Below, in pieces: positions 1-10,036 of a stretch of DNA of 64,000 nt (position 1 is its first letter; the number at the start of each line of letters is the position of its first letter). The stretch comes from RPQJ01 sp963823535. Lineage in GTDB: Bacteria > Pseudomonadota > Gammaproteobacteria > Steroidobacterales > Steroidobacteraceae. The position numbers were made by a program, and so were the translations under genes. Under the pieces are notes generated by a model. That model ran no database searches and was not told the DNA's origin. It saw only the letters and a program-made list of their open reading frames with translations. The stretch lies in NCBI GenBank assembly GCA_963823535.1, contig CAWGLZ010000001.1, positions 372,001 to 436,000 on the forward strand, written 5' to 3'.

Positions 1-1
1 C

Positions 2-709
2 CTGCGCGAGAAACTGGAGGCGCTGGCACTCTACGGCGTGGACCGTGTCGTGGTCCTGCGCTTCGACCGGCGCATGCAGGCCATGGGCGCCGACGAATTC
101 ATCGAACGCCTGCTGGTGAACGGCCTCGGTGTCCGCCACATGGTCGTGGGCCATGATTTCCACTTTGCCCGCCGGCGCGAAGGCACGGTCGCGACACTGC
201 ACGCCGCGGGCTCGGCGCACGGGTTCACGGTGGAGGAGGTCGACCAGTTCCTGGTCGACGGTGAGCGGGTGAGCAGTTCGCTGGTGCGCGAGGCGCTCAA
301 CCGCGGCGATATGGAGCGGGCCACGCGCTTGCTCGGTCGCCCGTACCGCATGGCGGGGCGCGTCCGTCTCGGCAGGAAGCTCGGGCGAACGCTGGGATTC
401 CCCACCGCCAACCTCGCACTGCATCGCAAGGTCGTGCCGCTGTGGGGCATCTTCGCGGTGCGGGTCAGTGGGGCCGGGCTGTCCAATCATCCGGCCGTGT
501 CGAGTCTCGGCACCCGCCCGACGGTCAACGGCACGGATCCGCTCCTCGAGGTGCACCTGTTCGACTTCGACGACGACCTCTACGGACAGTATCTGGACGT
601 GGACTTCATCGCGCGCCTGCGCGACGAGCAGAAATTTCCGTCCATCGAGGCGCTGGTCGCGCAAATGCATCGCGATGCGGCGGCTGCCCGCACGGTGCTG
701 GGCATCTAA
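2..709 (+). CDS. ribF: Bifunctional riboflavin kinase/FAD synthetase, 5' truncated by the window edge
   Basis: Makes FMN from riboflavin and ATP and then FAD from FMN, in the cytoplasm. The frame is open from base 2, so the N-terminal part of the adenylyltransferase domain lies outside the window. Visible are the adenylyltransferase motif GHDFHFARRREG and the riboflavin kinase motif FPTANL, followed by the C-terminal kinase beta barrel. It ends in TAA 80 bases before ileS on the same strand. The ribF-ileS-lspA order is a classic gammaproteobacterial arrangement. Identification is secure; only the start is missing. Confidence 0.95.
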   Translation: MREKLEALALYGVDRVVVLRFDRRMQAMGADEFIERLLVNGLGVRHMVVGHDFHFARRREGTVATLHAAGSAHGFTVEEVDQFLVDGERVSSSLVREALNRGDMERATRLLGRPYRMAGRVRLGRKLGRTLGFPTANLALHRKVVPLWGIFAVRVSGAGLSNHPAVSSLGTRPTVNGTDPLLEVHLFDFDDDLYGQYLDVDFIARLRDEQKFPSIEALVAQMHRDAAAARTVLGI

Positions 710-789
710 GCGATGGAAAAATAGAGCAATTTCCGTCAGGATGCTCCGTTCGCCCTCCCGTCTACCCCCGACCACGATTTCCCTCCGCG

Positions 790-3612
790 ATGGCCGACTA
801 CAAGACCACCCTCAACCTGCCAGCGACCGATTTCCCGATGAAGGCGGACCTCGCCCGTCGCGAACCCGAGATGCTCGCCTGGTGGGAGCAGCAGTCGACC
901 TACCCGAAGCTGCGCAGCCTCGCGAAGGGCCGTCCACCCTTCATCCTGCACGACGGTCCGCCGTACGCGAACGGCGCGATCCACATCGGCCACGCGGTCA
1001 ACAAGGTGCTGAAGGACATCATCGTCAAGTCGCGGACGCTCGACGGGTACGACTCGCCGTACGTTCCGGGCTGGGACTGCCACGGTCTTCCGATCGAGCA
1101 CCAGGTCGAGAAGGCGGGCGGCAAGGAGACGCGGGCGCTCGACGCCCGGGCGTTCCGGCAGGCCTGCCGCGAATATGCACTCGCACAGGTGGACGTCCAG
1201 CGGGCCGACTTCGTGCGCCTCGGCGTCATGGGCGACTGGGACAATCCCTACCTCACGCTGCAGCCGCGCTACGAGGCGGAACAGCTGCACGCGTTTGCGC
1301 AGATCATCCGCAACGGCCACCTCTACAAGGGCTACAAGCCCGTGCACTGGTGCCTCGATTGCCGGTCTGCGCTGGCCGAGGCCGAGGTCGAGTACGAGGA
1401 GCGAACGTCGCCGTCGATCGACGTGCGCTTCGAGGTCGTCGAGCGGGACGATCTCGCACGGCGACTGGGGTCCGCGGACTTGCCGGCGCATCGCGCCAGC
1501 GTCGTCATCTGGACGACCACGCCGTGGACGCTGCCCGCGAACCAGGCGGTCGCATTGCATCCGGAATTCGATTATTCGCTGCTCGCGATCGAGTCGTCGT
1601 CGGGTGCGGAACTCGTGCTGCTGGCCACGGAACTCGCGGCCCCGGTGCTGCAGCGGGCCGGCGCGACGCAGTCGCGCGAGGTGGCGCGGGTCAAGGGGGC
1701 GGCCCTCGAGGGCCTGCGGCTGCGCCACCCGTTCTACGACCGCGAGGTGCCGGTCATCCTCGGCGACCACGTGACGCTCGAGAGCGGCACGGGCGCCGTC
1801 CACACGGCCCCGGGTCACGGCCAGGAAGACTTCATCATCGGCCAGCGCTATGGCCTGGCCGTGGACAACCCGGTCGGCGGGGACGGGCGCTTCCTGCCCG
1901 CCACGCAGCTCTTCGCGGGCGAGAAGGTCTTCGATGCGAACAAGCACGTGGTGGAGGTGCTGGCCGAGCGCGGCGCGCTGCTGCACCACGAGCCGTTCCG
2001 TCACAGTTACCCGCACTGCTGGCGCCACAAATCACCGGTCATCTTCCGCGCGACGCCCCAGTGGTTCATCAGCATGGAGCAGGCGGGTCTGCGCCAGGCG
2101 GCACTCGCGGAGATCCGCAAGGTGCACTGGATGCCCGACTGGGGCGAGCAACGCATCACCGGCATGATCGCGGGCCGTCCCGACTGGTGCATTTCGCGCC
2201 AGCGGCGCTGGGGCGTCCCGCTTGCCCTGTTCACGCATCGCGAGACGGGCGAACTGCATCCGCGCACGGCGGAACTCGTGGAGCACGTGGCCGCGATCGT
2301 CGAACAGGGTGGCATCGATGCCTGGTTCGATCTCGACCCGCGTTCACTGCTGGGGGACGAGGCGGAACACTACGAGAAAGTGCCGGACATCATGGACGTC
2401 TGGGTCGACTCCGGCGTCTCGCACCATTGCGTGACGATGATGCGCCCCGAGGTACTGAACCCCGCCGACCTCTACCTCGAGGGCTCCGACCAGCATCGCG
2501 GCTGGTTCCACAGCTCGCTGCTCACCTCCGTCGCCCAGAAGGGCCACGCGCCGTACAAGGCGGTGCTGACGCACGGGTTCACGGTGGACGAGAAGGGCCG
2601 CAAGATGTCGAAGTCGCTCGGCAACGTCGTGCTGCCGCAGAAGGTGGTGAGCACGCTCGGCGCCGACGTGCTGCGCCTGTGGGTCGCCTCCACCGACTAC
2701 GCGAACGAGATCAGCGTCTCGGACGAGATCCTGAAGCGGATGTCGGACTCATACCGGCGCATCCGCAACACGGTGCGCTTCCTGCTCGGCAACCTGGCCG
2801 GGTTCGACCCCGCGCGCGATGCTCTTGCGCCCGCGGACATGGTGGATCTCGACCGCTGGGCGATCGCGCGTACGCGCGAGCTGCAGGACGAAGTCGTCGC
2901 GGCGTATCGAAACTACGACTTCCACCTGATCTACCAGAAGGTGCACAACTTCTGCGTGTTGGACATGGGTGGGTTCTACCTCGACGTGATCAAGGACCGC
3001 CTGTACACGACACCCGCGACGGGACGGCCGCGACGCTCGGCACAGACCGCGATGCAGGCGATCGTCGAGGCCATGGTGCGCTGGCTTGCACCGGTCCTCT
3101 CGTTCACCGCCGAGGAGATCTGGCGGCACATGCCGGGTGAGCGGCCGGAGTCGGTGTTCTTCTCCACCTGGGCACAGCTGCCTGATGGAACGGCGACGGG
3201 TTCGGCGATCCAGTGGCCGGCCGTGCTCGAGCTGCGTTCCGCCGTGCTTCGCGAGCTGGAGCGCCTGCGCGTCGCCGGACAGATCGGCGCGCCGCTCGAC
3301 GCCGTCGTGGATATCTACGCCACGCCGGCCCTGCGATCGTCCCTGGCACCGCTGGGGGACGAGCTCAGGTTCGTGCTGATCACCTCGGAGGCCCGCGTAC
3401 ACCCGGCCGAGGCCCGTCCTGCCGACGCCGTGCCGTCGTCGGCGGATGGCGAGGCGACGGCCTGGATCCGCGTCCAGCCGTCGACGGCCGCGAAGTGCGT
3501 CCGCTGCTGGCACAAGCGGGACGACGTGGGCTCGGTCGCGGCGCATCCCGAACTCTGCGCGCGCTGCGCGGTCAATGTGGACGGACCCGGCGAGACGCGG
3601 CGGTTTGCCTGA
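790..3612 (+). CDS. ileS: Isoleucyl-tRNA synthetase
   Basis: Charges tRNA-Ile with isoleucine in the cytoplasm. The start chosen is the ATG at 790 (MADYKTTLNLP), giving 940 residues, almost the length of the E. coli enzyme; a longer open frame upstream overlaps ribF and is rejected. The class I signatures are present as HIGH in PYANGAIHIGHA and KMSKS in KGRKMSKSLGN. The C-terminal zinc finger (CVRCWHKRDD followed by CARC) is intact. The TGA stop lies one base before the lspA start, so translation is probably coupled. Confidence 0.97.
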   Translation: MADYKTTLNLPATDFPMKADLARREPEMLAWWEQQSTYPKLRSLAKGRPPFILHDGPPYANGAIHIGHAVNKVLKDIIVKSRTLDGYDSPYVPGWDCHGLPIEHQVEKAGGKETRALDARAFRQACREYALAQVDVQRADFVRLGVMGDWDNPYLTLQPRYEAEQLHAFAQIIRNGHLYKGYKPVHWCLDCRSALAEAEVEYEERTSPSIDVRFEVVERDDLARRLGSADLPAHRASVVIWTTTPWTLPANQAVALHPEFDYSLLAIESSSGAELVLLATELAAPVLQRAGATQSREVARVKGAALEGLRLRHPFYDREVPVILGDHVTLESGTGAVHTAPGHGQEDFIIGQRYGLAVDNPVGGDGRFLPATQLFAGEKVFDANKHVVEVLAERGALLHHEPFRHSYPHCWRHKSPVIFRATPQWFISMEQAGLRQAALAEIRKVHWMPDWGEQRITGMIAGRPDWCISRQRRWGVPLALFTHRETGELHPRTAELVEHVAAIVEQGGIDAWFDLDPRSLLGDEAEHYEKVPDIMDVWVDSGVSHHCVTMMRPEVLNPADLYLEGSDQHRGWFHSSLLTSVAQKGHAPYKAVLTHGFTVDEKGRKMSKSLGNVVLPQKVVSTLGADVLRLWVASTDYANEISVSDEILKRMSDSYRRIRNTVRFLLGNLAGFDPARDALAPADMVDLDRWAIARTRELQDEVVAAYRNYDFHLIYQKVHNFCVLDMGGFYLDVIKDRLYTTPATGRPRRSAQTAMQAIVEAMVRWLAPVLSFTAEEIWRHMPGERPESVFFSTWAQLPDGTATGSAIQWPAVLELRSAVLRELERLRVAGQIGAPLDAVVDIYATPALRSSLAPLGDELRFVLITSEARVHPAEARPADAVPSSADGEATAWIRVQPSTAAKCVRCWHKRDDVGSVAAHPELCARCAVNVDGPGETRRFA

Positions 3613-3613
3613 G

Positions 3614-4141
3614 ATGAGCAACGACGACCAGACTCCCATCCCGATGACCACTCCCGTGCCGGCGCCGGCCCAGCGCACGCATCCGGCGGCGTGGCTGTGG
3701 CTGTCGGCGACGGTGATCGTGCTCGACCAGGCCACGAAGTTCCTGGTGACCCGGTTTCTCGAGCTCTACGACCGCGTGGAAGTGCTGCCGGTGCTCGACT
3801 TCACGCTGCTGCACAACACCGGGGCGGCCTTCAGCCTGCTGGCCCAGGCCTCCGGCTGGCAGCGCACGTTCTTCATCGTGCTGGCGTTTGCCGTGAGCGC
3901 GCTGCTGCTGGTGTGGATCTGGCGGACGCCGCGCGGCGAGAAACTGCTGCCCTTCGCGCTGGCGCTGATCCTGGGCGGCGCGCTCGGCAACGTGATCGAC
4001 CGCATCTTCCACGGCTACGTCATCGACTTCATCCACGCCCACTGGGGCGACGCGTACTTCCCGGCGTTCAACATCGCGGACAGCGCCATCACGATCGGCG
4101 CGGCACTCCTGATCCTGGACGCATTCCGGGAGAAGCGATGA
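3614..4141 (+). CDS. lspA: Prolipoprotein signal peptidase (SPase II)
   Basis: Inner-membrane aspartyl protease that removes the signal peptide from diacylglyceryl-modified prolipoproteins. It is 175 residues with four hydrophobic segments. The two catalytic aspartates sit in the conserved blocks GNVIDRI and FNIADSAI, and the NTGAAFSLL block is also present. The first 25 or so residues are Pro/Thr/Ala-rich and longer than usual, but the ATG at 3614 fits the ileS stop. It overlaps ispH by ATGA. The fkpB gene often found between lspA and ispH is absent here. Confidence 0.96.
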   Translation: MSNDDQTPIPMTTPVPAPAQRTHPAAWLWLSATVIVLDQATKFLVTRFLELYDRVEVLPVLDFTLLHNTGAAFSLLAQASGWQRTFFIVLAFAVSALLLVWIWRTPRGEKLLPFALALILGGALGNVIDRIFHGYVIDFIHAHWGDAYFPAFNIADSAITIGAALLILDAFREKR

Positions 4142-5118
4142 GGATCCTGCTCGCCAATCCGCGCGGCTTCTGCGCCGGTGTCGACCGCGCCATCGACATC
4201 GTCGAGCGGGCGATCGAACTCTTCGGCGCCCCGATCTACGTGCGCCACGAGGTGGTGCACAACCGGTTCGTCGTCGACCGGCTGCGAGGGCTCGGGGCCG
4301 TGTTCGTGGACGAACTCGACGAGGTGCCGGCGGACGCCACGGTCATCTTCAGCGCGCACGGCGTCTCCAAGGCCGTGCAGGCCGAGGCCGGCCGGCGCGG
4401 ACTCCGGGTGTTCGACGCCACCTGCCCGCTGGTGACCAAGGTCCACATGGAGGTCACGCGCTACGCGCGCGAGGGTCGCGACGTGATCCTGATCGGCCAC
4501 CAGGGGCACCCGGAGGTCGAAGGCACGATGGGCCAGTTCGACGAGTCGCAGGGCGGGCGCATCAGCCTCGTCGAGGACGTCGCCGACGTCGACGAGATCG
4601 TCGTCCGCGATCCGTCGCAGGTCGGCGTCGTCACGCAGACCACGCTCTCCGTGGACGACACCGCCGACGTGCTGGCCGCGCTGCAGCGTCGCTTCCCGAC
4701 CCTGCGCACGCCACGCAAGGAGGACATCTGCTACGCGACGCAGAACCGCCAGGACGCGGTGAAGAAGCTCGTGGAGGCCTGCGACGTCGTGATCGTCGTC
4801 GGCTCACGAAGCAGTTCGAACTCGAACCGCCTGCGCGAGATCGCCGACAAGGCGGGGAAGCCGGGCTATCTGGTGGACGGTCCCGACGACCTCCGGCCTG
4901 AATGGGTCGAGGGTCGGCGGGCGGTCGGCGTCACGGCCGGGGCCTCGGCCCCGGAACTCCTGGTGCAGCGCGTCGTCGAACGGCTGCGAGCGTGGGGCGG
5001 GCAGACGGCGGAGGAGGTCGTCGGCCGCGAGGAGAGCGTCGTGTTTGCGCTGCCGCGGGAATTGCGGCCACAGCCAGTCGCTCCGGGCAGCGGCGGATCA
5101 GTCCCAGCAGACCGCTGA
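4138..5118 (+). CDS. ispH: 4-hydroxy-3-methylbut-2-enyl diphosphate reductase
   Basis: Last enzyme of the MEP isoprenoid pathway, reducing HMBPP to IPP and DMAPP with a [4Fe-4S] cluster. It is 326 residues. The three cluster cysteines are in GFCAGVDRAI, TCPLVTKVH and CYATQNRQ; substrate-binding histidines are in HEVVHN, SAHGV and GHQGHPEVEGTMGQ, and the SSNSNRL block is present. The ATG overlaps the lspA stop. The last 21 bases overlap the end of the convergent pilin gene, a compact but ordinary junction. Confidence 0.97.
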   Translation: MRILLANPRGFCAGVDRAIDIVERAIELFGAPIYVRHEVVHNRFVVDRLRGLGAVFVDELDEVPADATVIFSAHGVSKAVQAEAGRRGLRVFDATCPLVTKVHMEVTRYAREGRDVILIGHQGHPEVEGTMGQFDESQGGRISLVEDVADVDEIVVRDPSQVGVVTQTTLSVDDTADVLAALQRRFPTLRTPRKEDICYATQNRQDAVKKLVEACDVVIVVGSRSSSNSNRLREIADKAGKPGYLVDGPDDLRPEWVEGRRAVGVTAGASAPELLVQRVVERLRAWGGQTAEEVVGREESVVFALPRELRPQPVAPGSGGSVPADR

Positions 5119-5514
5119 GGTTGCGGTCCTGACGCCCTCGGCCGTCAGCGTGAACGTCGCGCAGTCGGTGTCTGCTGTCTGGGTGCCCGTCGCGGTCGCC
5201 GTTGCGCTGAAGGTCGCGGCATTTGCGCCGTTCGCGATTGCGATCGTGTACCAGCCGTTCTCGGTGGTGGCCGACAGGCCCAGTCCGGCCGGAGGGGCGG
5301 TCGTGAGCACCGTGTTGGCTGCGTACGTGTTGTTCTCGAGGTAGAACTTCTCCTGGGCGGCCGCGAGATTCAGCAGCGCCGTCTTCGCCTCCACGCGGTG
5401 CGAACGCAGCACGTATTGCCGATAGCTCGGCACGGCGATGGAGGCCAGGATAGCCACCACCACGATGACGATCATCAGTTCGATGAGCGTCACGCCTTTC
5501 ATCCTGAACCGCAT
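5098..5514 (-). CDS. pilE: Type IV pilin, PilE-like minor pilin
   Basis: Prepilin of 138 residues. The leader is MRFRMKG followed by the N-methylated helix VTLIELMIVIVVVAILAS, with the processing site Gly-Val in place of the usual Gly-Phe. The start at 5514 is preferred over the longer frame to 5538 because AGGAG lies seven or eight bases upstream. The C-terminal pair of cysteines (TDCATFTL and AVCWD) would form the D-loop disulfide. It is last in the minor pilin operon, downstream of pilY1, as in other gammaproteobacteria. Its frame is intact, unlike its three upstream neighbours. Confidence 0.9.
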   Translation of the reverse strand: MRFRMKGVTLIELMIVIVVVAILASIAVPSYRQYVLRSHRVEAKTALLNLAAAQEKFYLENNTYAANTVLTTAPPAGLGLSATTENGWYTIAIANGANAATFSATATATGTQTADTDCATFTLTAEGVRTATSAVCWD

Positions 5515-5574
5515 GCCTTGACTCCTCGTTGGGTACACAGAGGGACGGGGCTGGATGCCCCGTCCCCCGTCGAT

Positions 5575-8500
5575 TCAGTTCGCGCCCCGCTGGCGCCAGT
5601 ACGTACGCACCGGCGGGTTGATCAGGCCGAAGCCGCAGGTCTCGAGCCCGACCAGACAGACTGGCGGCAGCGCCGCTCCGGGCTGCAGCGGCCAGGTCGT
5701 CGGGTCGTCCGGGTCGCATCCGGCGATTTGCGCGCAATTTGCAGGTGGTTCGCTGGGTCGAACGTTAGGCGGTGTCGGGAAGATGAAGACCACCTCAGGG
5801 GCGATGCTGCCCTGTGACAGGTCACGGCTGCGATCATCGACCGCCTCGCCGACCGATTCGTCATCGACCCGGATCGGGCGCGCATCCACCGCGTTCACGA
5901 TGTACAGCTTGTTCAGGCCGAAGGTCGTGCCACAACCATCCGCCGTGCTGCCGCGCGTGACCGGCGAGTAGGTCGTGAAATAGACGTCCCCCTGGAATGT
6001 CCGGGACTCGACCAGCGTCTTCTCGCCTGTCTCTTCGAGTGCAATGCGCCAGCCCACGGACCCGTTTGGCACCCCGACGGGCACGCTGGTCGTGGCCGTC
6101 GCGCCAACGGTGTTGGTCAAGTCGACGAGGTCGTCCTCCAGCACGATCTGGTGGCACGGAGTGGTGGCGCCGGTACAGTCGTCCGTGTACCAGCTGGACC
6201 GCAGTGGCGTCAGCGTATTGTAGTCGCGGACGCTGAAGAACCAGTTCTGGACCGTCTTGTCAGTGGCGGGCAGTTCACGATGCCCGGAACCGATAGCGAC
6301 GTTGATGTACGGCGGGCCTGGTTGAGAAATGAGCGCGGGGTCTGGCGAATAGAAGAACCGGATCGTGTTCGTTCTCGTCGGCCCCGTGCCGTCTCGGCGT
6401 TGCCGAGCGAAGCCAGCATCCCGCCCTCGACGAGCCGGTCACCCTCCGTCGAACTGCTTGCACTCTTCCCGTTGAAGATGTCGAAGCGCCAGATCCGACC
6501 GCCGAGATCGGCCGCGTAGATCCGGTCCGCCAGTCCGTCGCCCGACAGGTCGACGACCCGCACATCTCCGGGATTGGCATGCCGCATTGGCCTCCGGGAG
6601 CTCGCAGGTTCGCACCGGAATCCGGTGCGCCAGCTCGCCAGATGAGGTTGCCGGTCTGGGCGTTCACCATGTAGATGCCGGCGCCCTCGTCGTCCTCGAC
6701 GTAGTCCTGGGCATCCTCGTCCGGATCGTAGCCGCCGCCGAAGACCAGCACGTCCGTGCTGACGGTGCCAAGTTCGGACCTTGGCGACCTGGGGAACGGG
6801 ACCAGGATTGACCCGCGCCTTCGGACGCATAGTTACCTGTCCACAGCAACTGCGGGGAAGTCTTCCGCGAGACATCGACGGCGTAGTAGTTGCCGCCGCC
6901 TCGCCGCTGGCCAAAGTACAGGTATACCTTGTCGTGCTGCCGGTCGGCGTCGCGTCGGGGCTCGACGGCTCGATGATGCCGTTGTTGTTGTTGTCGATGC
7001 GCAGCACGCGGATGTTGCTGTCGAGTCCGTAGCCGCGGTCCTCGGGCGCCGTGAGATCGGGGTTGTAGTAGAGGTTCTTCATGCGACCGACGAAGCCGCG
7101 CGGCATGAAGGCCCAGTACTCGGTTCCCGCTGCCGACTCGTTGCTCGGGTTGGTCGGGTTGATGGCGTGCAGCACGCCGTCATTGGTGACCACGTACAGC
7201 GCGTCGTCGTAAAGATCGGGCGTCGTGCTGTTTCCGCCATAGATGACCGTCACCGGTCGGCTGTGCAGCGGATCGCCCATCTCGTACCGCGACTCGGTCG
7301 TATCCGTATCACCGTCCGCATCGGCCACGTCCTGTCCGTAGAACCACGCGATCAGGCTGCTGGCCGTCAGCTGTCCACTGGTCGAATTGCCGGCCTGGAC
7401 ATAGTCGGCCGCCGTGATGCCGAGGTCGGCATCGGTGAAGCCAGCAGCGCTGGCAGTTCGACGATGTTGCCGTTGCCGTCGGTGGTCTTGATGGATCGGC
7501 CGGTGTGAGCCATCTTGCTTGCGGCTCCGCCGAGGGCGATGTCGTTGCCGTCCGCCAGACCCGACCAGAAGCTGCGCGAGCCCGTCCGGAAGAAACCGCT
7601 GGCCGGATCGACGGCCGGGCTTCCGTTCGCGTCCAGGATGTCGCCGTCGAACGGGTCGATCTGGTAGCGCTTGACGTTGCCGACCCAGCGGTAGTTGAAA
7701 GCTGGGCGGAACAGCGACATGTAGAGATCGTTCAGGTTCTGCGTACGATTGAACGCATTGACCGTCACGGCGGGCGCACTGAACGACGTGTTCTCCGTGA
7801 GGATCTCTCTCACGATCTTGCCCAGGGCATCCTCGAGCGCGACCGTATTGCCCGCTTCGAAGAACTTTCCACCACCGCGCGTGGCCGTCTCCCGGAGCAG
7901 GTTCCGGGCGGCGTTGCCGGACGGGTCCGTGCCGAGCCGGAAGCCGACCGTGTAGGTGATGACGTTGTTGAGTCCCTCGACGCCCGAGCGCATGTCCGTC
8001 TCGTACATGTACTCCGCCATGTCGTCGACGCATTGCGAGGGAGGAGGCGTGCCCGTGACGTCCAGGTACGGGTCGTCGTCGCAGCTCTTGCTGCCGGTGA
8101 CCGTCTGGAAGCCCGGGAGCCGCTGGATCGGACCGTCGATGTCGTTGTCCTGCTCGGTCGTACCGTCCGACAGCAGGACGATGAAGTTCTTCGCGCAGGA
8201 CTGCGTCACGGGGCTCTTGTAGCATCTCCGATCCGTCGACGCGCGACTGCTCGACGCTCGGGTAGCTGAAGGTCGAGCCGAAATCGTTGTTCTTGCCGTA
8301 CTTCTGCGTCCACTGCTGGCCGCTGTAGTACAGGAACGCCTCGTGCATTGCGCCGGCGATCGGCGAGCGTCCCGCCGCCGCAAACAACGGGATCGGGCAG
8401 GTGTTGCCGCCACCCTGGACGATCTGGAAGCCGCGCTCCGGCATCCGAGAGCGTCTCGTCGACGTTCCACCCCAGGTTCTTGGTCCTCTCCGACGCCAAG

Positions 8501-9433
8501 CTGGTAGCGCAACTGCGCGCGACCGTCGTCGCCGAGGAAGCCGGTGACCTTCGTCCCGTCGAGGTCCGTGACCGGGAAGACCATCGGCGCACCGTTGCTC
8601 GACCGCGAGGCTTCGTCATCGGCGTCGATCACGTTGTCCCCGTTCTGGTCGGGTTCGATCTGGCAGACCTTTCCCGTCAGGTCATTCTTGGTATCTTCCG
8701 TGTAGATCTGCGAGCCGTCGAAGCCGTAGCGCATCAGCCCGACCTTGATGCCGTCGGTATTGGTGATGACGCGGCCCACCGCCTCGCGGATGAGGTCCAT
8801 GCGGTAGGCCTCGCCGGTGGCGGTGTTGGCCCAGTTGAGCCAGTTGCCGTCATAGAAAGTGACTGACTGTACCGGGAAGGCGGGCTTGCCCTTGCTCTTC
8901 GCGTCCCAATTGATCCGGGACCGGCGAGGTGTCGCCCTGGCAGGCCGTGAGTCGCTTGACCTGTGATACCCGGAGGCTGGCCCTTGAGCGTTAACCCACT
9001 TCGAGCCGTCGTCTCTGCGCGACCTTGAGTCGTTCGTGAGCGACAGCCGGAACTCGCGACTCCTGGCCACGCCAGCTCGGGCAGTCGAACTCGGTGGTCG
9101 AGATCCCGGCCCAGTCCGCGCTGCAGGTCGGCAACGTTCCGGCATCCGCCGTCCAGTAGTACGCCGGTTGACTCGATCGTATGCGCAGTTCCCTGATCTG
9201 CCCGGTTCGCGTAGGCTGTTCAGGATCGGCGAGAGCTTCCCGCTCCTTGATCCACATCGAGTTGCGAAGTGTCGAGGATGAACAGCACGTTCGGCGTTCG
9301 CCGAGACCTCGGCATCCGTGGTGAAGAACACCTCGATGTCGTCGGCCACGGCAGACCGGTGGCGTCACGAGTCCGGCGGTGAACACCGTTGCGGCGACGA
9401 CATGCCCAGGCCCAATCGCTTCAAGGTCGCCAT
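5575..9433 (-). pseudogene. pilY1: PilY1-like type IV pilus tip adhesin, broken by many frameshifts
   Basis: PilY1 is a secreted, calcium-binding pilus-tip protein. Reading from 9433, pieces in successive frames spell a whole PilY1 of about 1,290 residues: leader MATLKRLGLG, the von Willebrand-type opening NVLFILDTS then NSMWIKERE, VTFYDGNWLNW, KVGLMRYGFDG, SCAKNFIVLLSDGTTE, the propeller part DALYVVTNDGVLHAIN, TEYWAFMPRG, KVYLYFGQRRGG, VLVFGGGYDPDED, VVDLSGDGLADRIY and FFYSPDPALI. The frame changes near 9400, 9350, 9290, 9265, 9060, 8500, 8440, 8222, 7445, 6950, 6800, 6775, 6580 and 6390, possibly also near 8930. From about 6390 to the stop it is continuous. Many breaks fit one base too many or too few in a short homopolymer and domain order is kept, so sequencing error is likely, but true decay is possible. 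Confidence 0.85.
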
Positions 9434-9493
9434 GGGGAACTCTCCGATGGAATTGGCGACAAGGTTCCGGGGTCGCGGTGGAGCGGTGGTTCA

Positions 9494-10036
9494 TCACGTG
9501 CCTCCCGGGCCGACGATGTAGAAGCTCGGCTGGTTCTGCGACTGCGCACCGCGCTCTGCGACGCCGACGCTGTCCACGACGAAGTGATAGGCCTGCAATC
9601 CGGTGCCGAGGCTGTAGCCGCCGCCCGGGACGGGCGTGATGCCCGCGGCCTGGTCGAAGCGTATGAAGTACTCGCACTGCCCGGACGTCGCGGCGCCCTG
9701 GTCGGCAGCAGTTGTCGATCTGCGTGCCTCGTCCGCGGATCGGCACGGGATCGATCGAGTTCGGCGCCGTGTACTGCGGCGGGCAATTGCGGCCGGGTCA
9801 GTCGTGTAGATGCCCGCGTCGATGGCCTGTTCGATCCCGGATTCCGCCGACTGGAATGCACGCTCCTGGTACTGCTCGTTGCCGGCCATCTGCAGTTCGA
9901 GCGTCGCCGTCGTCATGCCGGAGATCGCGAGGATCGTCAGGACGAGCAGCAGCAGCAGGCCGACGACCAGCGCGGCACCGGACTGGCGTCCGATCGGTCC
10001 TCGGCCCCTGGCGGGCAGGCGGGTCTGGGTCTTCAT
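9494..10036 (-). CDS. pilX: Type IV pilus minor pilin PilX, middle part frame-scrambled
   Basis: Minor pilin of the pilus-tip complex. Start ATG at 10036 gives 180 residues with a leader ending in GRQSGAALVVGLLLLLVL, the usual PilX start with a Pro/Ser-rich basic N terminus, then TLELQMAGNEQYQERAFQ and AESGIEQAI. From about 9790 to 9715 the frame as written reads an Arg/Ser-rich run, while a second frame there reads PIRGRGTQIDNC, which looks native. The original frame resumes at CEYFIRFDQAAG. This points to two compensating indels. In the sequence as given, pilW runs into pilX without a stop because of one extra A near 10050. Confidence 0.82.
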   Translation of the reverse strand: MKTQTRLPARGRGPIGRQSGAALVVGLLLLLVLTILAISGMTTATLELQMAGNEQYQERAFQSAESGIEQAIDAGIYTTDPAAIARRSTRRRTRSIPCRSADEARRSTTAADQGAATSGQCEYFIRFDQAAGITPVPGGGYSLGTGLQAYHFVVDSVGVAERGAQSQNQPSFYIVGPGGT